Source of the DNA: Anaerolineaceae bacterium
GTDB taxonomy: Bacteria > Chloroflexota > Anaerolineae > Anaerolineales > Anaerolineaceae
Assembly (NCBI GenBank): GCA_028714615.1
Contig: JAQTMA010000284.1
Coordinates: forward strand, 1 to 5,103
DNA: 5,103 nt
Reading direction: 5' to 3'
Part shown: piece after piece, positions 1 through 5,103 of the stretch
Layout: each line of letters starts with the position of its first letter
How positions within the stretch are numbered: position 1 is the stretch's first letter
The notes under the pieces: generated by a model
Told to the model about the DNA's origin: nothing
Seen by the model: the letters and a program-made list of their open reading frames with translations, nothing else
The model's database searches: none
Made by a program: the position numbers and the translations under genes

Positions 1-1
1 T

Positions 2-50
2 ACCAAGGTGACCACGGACGACCGGCGGCACCAAGGCGACACGGGCGACC
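2..50. repeat. Imperfect tandem repeat at left edge
   Basis: Two copies of a 21-22 base unit lie at 2-23 and 30-50, starting ACCAAGG and ending CGACC, about 28 bases apart. They differ by two substitutions and a one-base indel. The indel puts the copies in different reading frames, which argues against a conserved repetitive protein here. The array may continue to the left of the window. Confidence 0.5.
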
Positions 51-62
51 CATGGGTCGCCC
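43..62. repeat. Perfect 20-bp palindrome, REP-like
   Basis: The ten bases GGGCGACCCA at 43-52 are followed directly by their exact reverse complement at 53-62. It overlaps the end of the second tandem-repeat copy and lies just upstream of the tail cassette. It has no T-run on the + strand, so it is not a classical intrinsic terminator. It resembles the repetitive extragenic palindromes found in many copies in some high-G+C environmental genomes; multi-copy status cannot be seen from this window. Confidence 0.55.
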
Positions 63-92
63 CTACGAAAGCGGAACAAGCAGATCAAATTG

Positions 93-99
93 AAAGGAG
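93..99 (+). promoter_or_regulatory. Strong Shine-Dalgarno site for the holin-like gene
   Basis: AAAGGAG sits five bases before the ATG at 105. It decides the start: an in-frame TTG at 90 would place this site inside the coding sequence. It is the only strong ribosome binding site in the four-gene cassette. Confidence 0.8.
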
Positions 100-104
100 C
101 GTGT

Positions 105-302
105 ATGGAAAAGCTTAAATTGTTGTTGGGTTCGCGCAAGTTTTGGGCGGCGCTGGTCGGTTTGGCGCTGGTAATGGTCAAGGCTTATTTCCCCAATTTT
201 CCGCTGCAAGAGGAGGAGCTGACCCGGGTGATCTACCTGCTGGTCGCCTACATCCTCGGCACCGCTGTGGAGGACGGCCTGGGGACGCGGGGAACCGCAT
301 GA
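105..302 (+). CDS. Holin-like small membrane protein, phage-type
   Basis: This 65-aa protein begins with a short basic tail (KLK, then SRK at 10-12). A first hydrophobic segment spans about residues 13-29, a P-N-F-P turn and an acidic EEE (36-38) follow, and a second segment spans about 42-55, giving a two-pass hairpin. Size and layout fit phage holins, which form pores in the inner membrane and release endolysin at the end of the lytic cycle. The start at 105 is fixed by AAAGGAG at 93-99. The stop overlaps the next ATG (ATGA, 299-302), so it is co-translated with the tail genes. A holin ahead of tail genes is less usual than one behind them. No lysin is visible, so the role could instead be a small membrane partner of the tail module. 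Holin is a family-style inference from topology and context; I see no diagnostic catalytic motif. Confidence 0.7.
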   Translation: MEKLKLLLGSRKFWAALVGLALVMVKAYFPNFPLQEEELTRVIYLLVAYILGTAVEDGLGTRGTA

Positions 303-748
303 GCATGCTGGCGGATTTCCGCGGTTGGGTAGCCGGCCTGCTGCAAGACCCGGCCGGCCTGATCTACGAGGCGGACCACCTGGATGCGGCCGTCCGCATG
401 GCGCTGCGCGAGTACGGATTGGCGCGCGGCATCGTCGAGACGATCCAGGGGCTGGATGGAGCAGTTGCAACCAGCGTGACCGGCATCGAGGAGGGGGTGA
501 TCGTGCTGGGCGCCGCCGGGTACGCAGCAGCCGGCCGGGTGGCGCGGCGAGCAGAGGCTTTCAGCCTGGGCCAATCCGTCCCGACTGGGCTGGTCAAATG
601 GGCTTCCGACCGGCTGGAACGCTTCGGCGAGCTGTTGGAAGTTATCCGGTTAGGGAGGCTGCGAGCAGCAGACGCCCCGGCCTGGTCCCCCACCGGATGG
701 CGCCTGGATGAATGGGATGCAAGGGCAACACGGGATGCAGAGCGATGA
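299..748 (+). CDS. Uncharacterised small phage structural protein
   Basis: This 149-aa protein has no signal peptide or clear membrane span. Residues 28-39 (LDAAVRMALREY) resemble the opening helix of phage head-tail connector or neck proteins, which often begin with a run of this kind. An alanine- and glycine-rich helical stretch follows at 66-90 (GAAGYAAAGRVARRAEAF). Next comes a conserved-looking block at 94-117 around P95, W101-A102 and R108-F109, and the end is charged and tryptophan-containing. The start at 299 overlaps the holin-like stop by four bases, and the stop overlaps the next ATG by four (745-748), so it is translated as part of the cassette. I do not recognise a named family. 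A small virion or tail-completion protein is the best guess; a connector role is speculative because connector genes normally sit next to portal and capsid genes, which are absent here. Confidence 0.65.
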   Translation: MSMLADFRGWVAGLLQDPAGLIYEADHLDAAVRMALREYGLARGIVETIQGLDGAVATSVTGIEEGVIVLGAAGYAAAGRVARRAEAFSLGQSVPTGLVKWASDRLERFGELLEVIRLGRLRAADAPAWSPTGWRLDEWDARATRDAER

Positions 749-2076
749 AACAGATCGCCTTGATGCATGAAACGGTTAGCAGTCTGGTTTTGGAAGGGGC
801 GGGCAGCGCCCGCCCCTTCCGGGGAGCCCGCTATCTACCGGCGGGCGGCGCGGAGGAAGTGCTGGAGGAGCAGATCGACCTGCTGCTGGAAGATAGCGCG
901 CCATCAGAAATCGCAAGCGGCATGAGCCGCCTGGAGCGTTTTTTGGGGCTGGCGCGGACCAGTTTCCGTAACCAATGCGGGCGGCCGGTCTACCTGACGG
1001 TCGTCGGGGCGGAGGGGGAGGAGGCGTGGCGCAGCCTGGTGCAGGACGGCTGGGTGGAAACACTGGGCGGAGGGCGCTCACGCGGCTCATTGGGCGTCAG
1101 GCTGCACCTGCGTCGCGAGAATGCCTGGGAAGCACCCGAGACTGCGCTGCCGCTCTCGAACCGCGGTGGGACGCGCGTAACGGCGCCGCTGCCGGTCTCC
1201 AACCATACCGACTGGCACAGTGGGCACGATAACTACGTCGAGATCGCCGGGAGCGACGTGACGGGCGACCTGCCCGCCGCGATGCGCCTGGAGCTGACCA
1301 ACCTGGGCGGCTCGGCCACCACGTACCTGTTCATCGGACTGGACCAGCACCCCAGCGGCTCGGAATTCTTCAGCCCATGGTTGGAGGCGGAGGACGCGCT
1401 GATGGTGGTGGGAGTGGACGACGCAGCCTGCAGCGCGGGCAAGAAGGTCAACCTGGCCTGGCAAGGGAGCGAAGAAACGGAGCTATGCGCCTGGTCGCTG
1501 CGCGAACCGCAGCCGGCTCGGGCAGGCGGGCGCTTCTTCAAGGTCATAGCGCGGGCGACCGACGGGGGTATCCACGAGGCGGATGTGTGGCTGCGCACTT
1601 GCCTGCGGGTCAATGGCAGCCCGGTTTGGGACGGCGCCTGGACGCTGGCGCCAATCGATCAGGAGCTGGTGGAGCTAAACTTGCTGCCTCTGCCGCCTTA
1701 CCTGGCGGGGTTGGATTCGCTGGCGGGGATCAGCCTGGCGCTGCAAGCCCGCTGCAGCGCGAGTGGGAGCCATGGCTTTGCGCTCGACTATCTGCAGATC
1801 ACCCCGCTGGATGGCTGGCGTCGACTGGTCTCGACCGGGCGTGGGGTGCCGGACGACTTCATCCTTTATGAAGACGGGCTGCGCAGCCTGGTCTACACCG
1901 GGCCGGAGGGGCGCCTGTTCGAAACGGATTTCGTCGCCTACGGCGATGCGCTTCGCTTGCAGCCGGGGATCACTCAGCGCCTGGTAGTGCTGCAGGCAGC
2001 CGGCAACGGGCAAGCCCTGGCAGAGCGCGCCATGGCCGTGCAGGCGTTCACCCGGGCACGCAGGCGCAGCCTATGA
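745..2076 (+). CDS. Phage tail protein, distal-tail-like, beta-rich
   Basis: This 443-aa protein has three visible parts. Residues 1-125 form a mixed alpha/beta start, with an acidic helical stretch (LEEQIDLLLED, 40-50) and then strands around PVYLTVVG (81-88) and a W-RS-x5-GWVE block (95-105). Residues about 135-355 are beta-rich, with HDNYVEI (161-167), GDLPAAMRLELTN (174-186) and YLFIGLD (194-200), and look like a galactose-binding or concanavalin-type sandwich. The C-terminal part (about 360-443) has an LQPGITQRLVVL stretch (405-416) and ends in a basic run, reminiscent of distal-tail-type proteins whose last strand ends RPRYL-like. I infer a tail-tip or baseplate component that packs on the neighbouring hub protein. 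The ATG at 745 is preferred over an in-frame ATG at 712 because it gives the same ATGA overlap as the other junctions. The exact family is remembered similarity, not a database match. Confidence 0.65.
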   Translation: MKQIALMHETVSSLVLEGAGSARPFRGARYLPAGGAEEVLEEQIDLLLEDSAPSEIASGMSRLERFLGLARTSFRNQCGRPVYLTVVGAEGEEAWRSLVQDGWVETLGGGRSRGSLGVRLHLRRENAWEAPETALPLSNRGGTRVTAPLPVSNHTDWHSGHDNYVEIAGSDVTGDLPAAMRLELTNLGGSATTYLFIGLDQHPSGSEFFSPWLEAEDALMVVGVDDAACSAGKKVNLAWQGSEETELCAWSLREPQPARAGGRFFKVIARATDGGIHEADVWLRTCLRVNGSPVWDGAWTLAPIDQELVELNLLPLPPYLAGLDSLAGISLALQARCSASGSHGFALDYLQITPLDGWRRLVSTGRGVPDDFILYEDGLRSLVYTGPEGRLFETDFVAYGDALRLQPGITQRLVVLQAAGNGQALAERAMAVQAFTRARRRSL

Positions 2077-3578
2077 GCCTGAACGTTTCGCTGCTTTCGC
2101 TTGATTTTCAGCCGCGGCAGGCGCCGCCCGGGGTGCATATGCGGGTGGTTCGTCATAGCTGGACGGCGGTGGGCGGACCGGACACGGCCGAACTGCTCTC
2201 TGAGGGCGCGGAAGAAGCCCTGGCCGAGTTGGCCGGCTGGCTGCGCTGCCCATTGATGATCTCGCGGACGGAGGGACTGCCGGTGTGGTGGGGTTACCTG
2301 GAAGGGGTATGGCTGCGTAAAGGCCAGGTGGAGATGGGCGCCAGCCTGGATGGAATGGCCAACCGGGTGCGGGTGAGCTATATACCGCTGCCCGGCGGAC
2401 CGCGGAGGTATACGGACTGGTTCGAGGATGCGCGCAGCCAGCGGCTGTTCGGGGTTAAAGAGTTGCAGGCCTTGGCGGGAGCGGAGGGCTGCTCGCCGGA
2501 AAGCGCGGACGGCCTGGCAGCGGCTTTACTGGCGGAACACGCTAACCCGCCGGGCGAGTTGCGGCGAGTGCGCTCTCCGGATGCCATAACACTGAAAGCG
2601 CGACGGGCATGTGAAGGACGCCTGGTAGCCCGCGGGTGGTGGCACAGCCTGGGCTGGCGCGCATACCAACAGCCGGCCGGCCTCGAACAGAATACCGCCG
2701 CAGCGTCCGGGTCGCAGGGCTTTGGGACTCCGGAAGCGCCGATGCTGCGGCAGCGTTTCGTCGCCAGCGTCGGGGTGGAGACGTGGCTTGTGGACCGGGT
2801 GGGGCTGCATCTGCGTAAGGTGGGTAACCCGGACGATTCCGTGGTGGTCGAGCTGCGCCGTGCGAGCGGCGAGCTGCTCTCCACAGGGCAGATCGCCGCC
2901 TGCGACCTGATTCCCGGTCAGGGCTGGGTGGAGCTGCTGCTGAACGGAGGACCGGCAGCCATCGTCCCCGGGGCGGGGTACGAACTGCGCCTACGCCGCA
3001 GCGGCGGCCTGGATGCGCTGAATGCCTACCGCGTGGACCACGACCTGAGCGCGAACCGCGAAGACGGCTCCTTTGACTGGTGGGATGGGAGCAACTGGGT
3101 GGATGTGCAACCGCCGGCCAGCCTGCTTTTTAAGCTGGCGGGTACAGAGGACAGCCTGGCTCAGGTGCGGCGCATGCTCCTGGCAGGGGCAGGCGGGCAG
3201 TTCTTGAGCGGCGTTAAGGCTCCGGTGGGCGGGGTGTGCGCCGGGTTGTGGCGGGACGGGCAGTCCAGCGCGCGGGAGGAGGTGGAGCGTTTGCTGGCGC
3301 TGGGGACGAGCGAGGGTCGTCGCTTGTTGGCGCGGGTCGACGAGTACCGGCGGGCGGTGATCGGACAGGCGCCGCTGCCGGGCGAGCAGGATTACTACTT
3401 GATGAGCGACGGCGGTGTACTGGATGCCTTCCGGCGGCGCCTGCTGCCGGGGGAGTGCCCGGTGGGGGTATGGGCCCACGGCGCGGACATCGCCGTCCTG
3501 GCGCCGGGGGGGAAGGCGGGGGTGTGGATTGAGCGGGCGACGTGGGATGAAGGGAAGGGAAGGTTGGAGCTAGGGTAA
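2073..3578 (+). CDS. Phage tail hub-like protein with inserted jelly-roll domain
   Basis: This 501-aa protein starts with a hub-like region (about 1-200) containing GGPDTAEL (34-41), WLRCPLMI (56-63), VWWGYLEGV (71-79) and SLDGMANRVRVSY (91-103). I associate that pattern with tail-hub or gp37-like proteins, which sit at the distal tail and link tube to spike. Residues about 222-355 look like a separate jelly-roll: RQRFV, VGLHLRKVGNPDDSVVVELR (243-262), YELRLRR (303-309), then a WWDGSNWVDV strand and LLFKLAG. Such domains often bind carbohydrate. The C-terminal part (360-501) has GTSEGRRLLARVDEYR (411-426), PVGVWA (463-468) and WIERATWD (485-492), probably completing the hub. The ATG overlaps the previous stop by four bases and there is no clear Shine-Dalgarno, so translation is probably coupled. 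It is the last gene of the cassette. A tail-tip structural role is fairly secure; carbohydrate binding is inference. Confidence 0.7.
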   Translation: MSLNVSLLSLDFQPRQAPPGVHMRVVRHSWTAVGGPDTAELLSEGAEEALAELAGWLRCPLMISRTEGLPVWWGYLEGVWLRKGQVEMGASLDGMANRVRVSYIPLPGGPRRYTDWFEDARSQRLFGVKELQALAGAEGCSPESADGLAAALLAEHANPPGELRRVRSPDAITLKARRACEGRLVARGWWHSLGWRAYQQPAGLEQNTAAASGSQGFGTPEAPMLRQRFVASVGVETWLVDRVGLHLRKVGNPDDSVVVELRRASGELLSTGQIAACDLIPGQGWVELLLNGGPAAIVPGAGYELRLRRSGGLDALNAYRVDHDLSANREDGSFDWWDGSNWVDVQPPASLLFKLAGTEDSLAQVRRMLLAGAGGQFLSGVKAPVGGVCAGLWRDGQSSAREEVERLLALGTSEGRRLLARVDEYRRAVIGQAPLPGEQDYYLMSDGGVLDAFRRRLLPGECPVGVWAHGADIAVLAPGGKAGVWIERATWDEGKGRLELG

Positions 3579-3601
3579 TCCGCTAATTGGGCCGCGTTAC
3601 C

Positions 3602-3609
3602 CTGTACAG
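3602..3609. repeat. Short palindrome inside a 6-bp inverted repeat
   Basis: CTGTACAG at 3602-3609 is a perfect 8-bp palindrome. It is flanked by CGTTAC (3595-3600) and its reverse complement GTAACG (3627-3632). There is no T-run behind it, so it is a poor terminator. It may be an operator, as it lies 35-42 bases upstream of the candidate -35 box at 3644, or it may be chance. Confidence 0.3.
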
Positions 3610-3643
3610 CGGTTCTCGTAGCCTTCGTAACGGAATGTAAAGC

Positions 3644-3672
3644 TTTTCACGACTCGATAATCGTAGTATTAT
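3644..3672 (+). promoter_or_regulatory. Candidate sigma-70 promoter for the 71-aa gene
   Basis: TTTTCA at 3644-3649 (4 of 6 to TTGACA) and TATTAT at 3667-3672 (5 of 6 to TATAAT) are separated by 17 bases. The region is visibly more A+T-rich than the tail genes. Transcription would start near 3679 and leave a leader of roughly 80 bases before the ATG at 3758. The rest of the 179-base gap shows no gene. Confidence 0.5.
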
Positions 3673-3757
3673 TGGCGTAGACCATGCAACCTGATGTTCA
3701 GACATCCTGCGCGGCAGGTTAACCACTCATCGATCAGCATTCAATCTGGAGGGAGAT

Positions 3758-3973
3758 ATGGAAAAGGACAAGCTGCTCAATCTGATGCGGTTCTGGTTGT
3801 TTGGAACATTCATCATCGTGTTCGCAGCCACATTCACGTACGTGGGGTTGTTCACCGATCGGGACTGGGTACAGGCGCTGACCGCCAGCCTGCCGATCTG
3901 GGGGATAACTGCCGTGCTGTGCGTGATCTGGTACTTTGTGTACAAATGGTACGCAGATCGTAAGTTCAAATAA
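3758..3973 (+). CDS. Small two-pass membrane protein of unknown function
   Basis: This 71-aa protein has a charged start (MEKDKLLNLMR), a hydrophobic segment at about 12-32 rich in F, I and V, and a short polar loop with DRDW (34-37). A second segment spans about 46-63, and the tail is basic and aromatic (YKWYADRKFK). By the positive-inside rule the basic C-terminus should be cytoplasmic, giving an N-in/C-in hairpin. A strong GGAGG at 3748-3752, five bases before the ATG, supports the start. It has its own candidate promoter upstream and a terminator downstream, so it looks like a single-gene unit, independent of the tail cassette. I do not recognise the family. Size and topology would fit a holin or toxin-like peptide, but equally any small inner-membrane protein. 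Confidence 0.75.
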   Translation: MEKDKLLNLMRFWLFGTFIIVFAATFTYVGLFTDRDWVQALTASLPIWGITAVLCVIWYFVYKWYADRKFK

Positions 3974-4158
3974 AGGCTGAAGCGCTCAATACGGAAAAGG
4001 CGCCCTGACCCGCAAGCGCGCTACACAAAGCACACACTCCGGGCCAGGCGCGCCGGCCCACAAGGTTTGCTACGCAAAGGTCGCACTACAAACCATACCG
4101 CTTGTAATGCTTGTATTAGCGCGCCTGGTTTCATCGACGAAATCCGAACGAATAAACG
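3974..4158. other. Structured non-coding stretch after the 71-aa gene
   Basis: No convincing gene is present here. A GGGCC/GGCCC hairpin (4041-4045 with 4055-4059) encloses an 8-bp palindrome GGCGCGCC (4047-4054). CCAGGCGCGC at 4044-4053 is exactly complementary to GCGCGCCTGG at 4119-4128, a 10-bp inverted repeat 65 bases apart. A 19-base direct repeat with 15 identities lies at 4020-4038 and 4069-4087. There is no tRNA T-loop signature. It may be the folded 3' end of the small-membrane-protein transcript or the remains of a repeat element. Confidence 0.45.
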
Positions 4159-4200
4159 CCCTGGCCGGTTTTCTCACTCTGACCAGGGTATTTGTTTTTT
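4159..4200 (+). terminator. Rho-independent terminator
   Basis: CCCTGG at 4159-4164 pairs with CCAGGG at 4183-4188. The stem extends inward to ten positions with one C-A mismatch and one G-T wobble, leaving a loop of about ten bases. It is followed by TATTTGTTTTTT (4189-4200), a strong T-run. It would end transcription from the small membrane protein gene and insulate the methyltransferase, whose own promoter follows directly. Confidence 0.7.
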
Positions 4201-4203
4201 CGT

Positions 4204-4232
4204 TTCACAGAATGCTGTATACTGTGTATATC
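4204..4232 (+). promoter_or_regulatory. Candidate promoter of the methyltransferase gene
   Basis: TTCACA at 4204-4209 (5 of 6 to TTGACA) lies 17 bases before TATATC at 4227-4232. A better-matching -10, TATACT, lies at 4218-4223, but its -35 would be only the T-run. TGTATA occurs twice, at 4216-4221 and 4225-4230, and ACAG-N4-CTGT (4207-4218) is a small inverted repeat, so a regulator could bind here. Which -10 is used cannot be decided by eye. Confidence 0.5.
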
Positions 4233-4250
4233 CGAAACGTCTCCGCCACT

Positions 4251-4257
4251 GGAGAAG
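4251..4257 (+). promoter_or_regulatory. Shine-Dalgarno site of the methyltransferase gene
   Basis: GGAGAAG begins ten bases before the ATG at 4261, with GGAG six bases clear of it. It supports this start, which leaves a leader of only about 20-35 bases after the candidate promoter. Confidence 0.7.
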
Positions 4258-4260
4258 CGT

Positions 4261-5103
4261 ATGACCGACTCAGGCGCTGCGAACACCCTGTTTTTTGGAG
4301 ATAACCTGGCGATCTTGAGAGAGCGGGTGATCGATAACAGCGTCGACCTGGTCTATCTGGATGCGCCATTCAACCCAAGCCATACCTCCTACACGTTTGT
4401 CAAGAGCGAGAGCGGTCAGGATTCCGTATCCCCGATAGAGTCGACCGGCGATAGCTGGCATTGGAATGCCGGGACAGAGGAGGTTTTCCAGGCGATCATT
4501 TCCTCGGGACCTCAGCCGGTTGCCCTGGCGCTCGGTTCGTTCCTTCAATCGATTGGAAAGAACCCAATGATGGCCTCATTGGCGACCATGGCCGCCTGCT
4601 TGATCGAACTCCACCGGGTATTGAAGCCCACCGGGAGCCTCTACCTGCACTGCGATCCAAGCGCCAGCCATTACCTCAAAGTTGTCCTGGATACCATTTT
4701 TGGGGTGGAGCACTTTGGGAATGAGATTGTCTGGCAGCGCACCAATGCCAAGGGTCTGGCCTTTACACGCTTTGCCTCCAATCACGACATCCTCCTGCGC
4801 TATACAAAAACGAACCATTGGACCTGGAACCCGCAGTTTACACCCCTCGATCCAGCATACGTCGAGAAGTTTTACCGATTTGTCGAGCCGGGGACGAAGC
4901 GACGCTATCAACTGGCCGACCTGACCAATCCGAACCCGGACCGGCCTAACCTGACGTATGAGTTTTTGGGGGTCAAGCGCGTGTGGCGGTGGACCCAAAA
5001 GCGCATGCAAGCAGCATACGACAATGGCCTTATCGTTCAAAGCCTACCCGGAAGGGTACCACGCCTGAAACGGTACCTGGATGAGCAAAAGGGCAATTCG
5101 ATC
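4261..5103 (+). CDS. DNA methyltransferase, beta-class N6-A/N4-C type, 3'-truncated by window
   Basis: The open frame runs 281 residues to the window edge with no stop. NTLFFGDNLAILR (8-20) and SVDLVYLDAPFN (27-38) form the typical start, the second holding catalytic motif IV. A long block around ELHRVLKPTGSLYLHCDPSA (116-135), then HYLKVVLD, IFG and NEIVWQRT (154-161), is characteristic of site-specific DNA methyltransferases of the N6_N4_Mtase family. These move a methyl group from S-adenosylmethionine to adenine N6 or cytosine N4. Motif IV precedes the SAM-binding FxGxG motif I, which must lie past the edge; this is the beta order. The target-recognition part probably includes about 160-270. 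Oddity: motif IV is DAPF (34-37) instead of DPPF, codon GCG at 4363-4365. It has its own promoter and lower G+C than the tail genes. Whether a nuclease partner follows is unknown, so restriction-modification versus orphan methylase is open. Confidence 0.9.
   Translation, partial: MTDSGAANTLFFGDNLAILRERVIDNSVDLVYLDAPFNPSHTSYTFVKSESGQDSVSPIESTGDSWHWNAGTEEVFQAIISSGPQPVALALGSFLQSIGKNPMMASLATMAACLIELHRVLKPTGSLYLHCDPSASHYLKVVLDTIFGVEHFGNEIVWQRTNAKGLAFTRFASNHDILLRYTKTNHWTWNPQFTPLDPAYVEKFYRFVEPGTKRRYQLADLTNPNPDRPNLTYEFLGVKRVWRWTQKRMQAAYDNGLIVQSLPGRVPRLKRYLDEQKGNSI

Noticed and set aside
2..118. Possible 3' end of an upstream gene in frame 2, overlapping the holin-like gene by 14 bases (stop 116-118), or in frame 1 with stop at 91-93
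   Set aside because: Both frames are open only because the sequence is G+C-rich and repetitive. The repeat copies are out of frame with each other, the stretch contains a perfect palindrome, and neither translation shows a recognisable domain.
248..574. Long minus-strand open frames opposite the tail cassette (also 364-768, 2378-2884, 2991-3479)
   Set aside because: They lie wholly opposite coupled + strand genes, have low-complexity R/P/A/S-rich translations and lack ribosome sites, as expected of shadow frames in G+C-rich DNA.
1377..1871. Plus-strand alternative frame inside the 443-aa tail gene
   Set aside because: The translation is glycine- and arginine-rich without domain features and is nested in a better-supported gene.
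4041..4059. GGGCC/GGCCC hairpin as a terminator of the 71-aa gene
   Set aside because: No T-run follows it. The hairpin at 4159-4188 with TATTTGTTTTTT is a far better terminator.
3974..4158. tRNA or other conserved RNA gene in the gap
   Set aside because: No T-loop signature, cloverleaf or 3' acceptor pairing could be found by eye.
4067..4304. Two short + strand open frames of 65 codons in the gap before the methyltransferase
   Set aside because: They run through the terminator and the promoter and into the methyltransferase start, lack good ribosome sites, and their translations look random.
4576..5040. Minus-strand open frame of 154 codons opposite the methyltransferase
   Set aside because: The + strand carries unmistakable methyltransferase motifs over the same interval, so this is a shadow frame.

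Overview
The window looks like a phage-derived tail cassette next to an ordinary bacterial accessory region. The G+C-rich coding sequence and the style of the tail proteins suggest an uncultured, high-G+C bacterium, or a prophage or phage of one. Chloroflexota (Anaerolineae-like) is my best guess from remembered family resemblance, not from a search. No rRNA, tRNA, CRISPR array, integrase or transposase is visible.

Left part (1-3578, + strand): an unexplained repetitive edge (imperfect tandem repeat plus a perfect 20-bp palindrome) is followed by four tightly packed genes. They are a 65-aa holin-like protein with two membrane segments, a 149-aa soluble protein of phage-structural type, a 443-aa beta-rich tail protein and a 501-aa tail-hub-like protein. 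All three junctions are 4-base ATGA overlaps. Only the first gene has a clear Shine-Dalgarno sequence, so the set is probably one translationally coupled transcript. The two large proteins probably form part of a tail tip or baseplate, and the 501-aa protein appears to carry a jelly-roll (carbohydrate-binding-like) domain between hub-like parts. No capsid, portal, terminase, tape-measure or lysin gene is in view, so an intact prophage cannot be told from a tailocin-like or domesticated remnant.

Middle part (3579-4260): base composition drops visibly. A candidate sigma-70 promoter (3644-3672) precedes a well-supported 71-aa protein with two membrane segments and no recognised function. Behind it lies a structured non-coding stretch of 287 bases, with inverted and direct repeats and a convincing Rho-independent terminator (4159-4200).

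Right part (4261-5103, running off the edge): the N-terminal 281 residues of a beta-class N6-adenine/N4-cytosine DNA methyltransferase, with its own candidate promoter (4204-4232) and Shine-Dalgarno sequence. Its catalytic motif IV reads DAPF rather than the usual DPPF. The terminator and new promoter make it a separate transcription unit from the tail cassette. It could belong to a restriction-modification or other defence system, or be an orphan or phage-borne methylase; the partner gene, if any, lies beyond the window.
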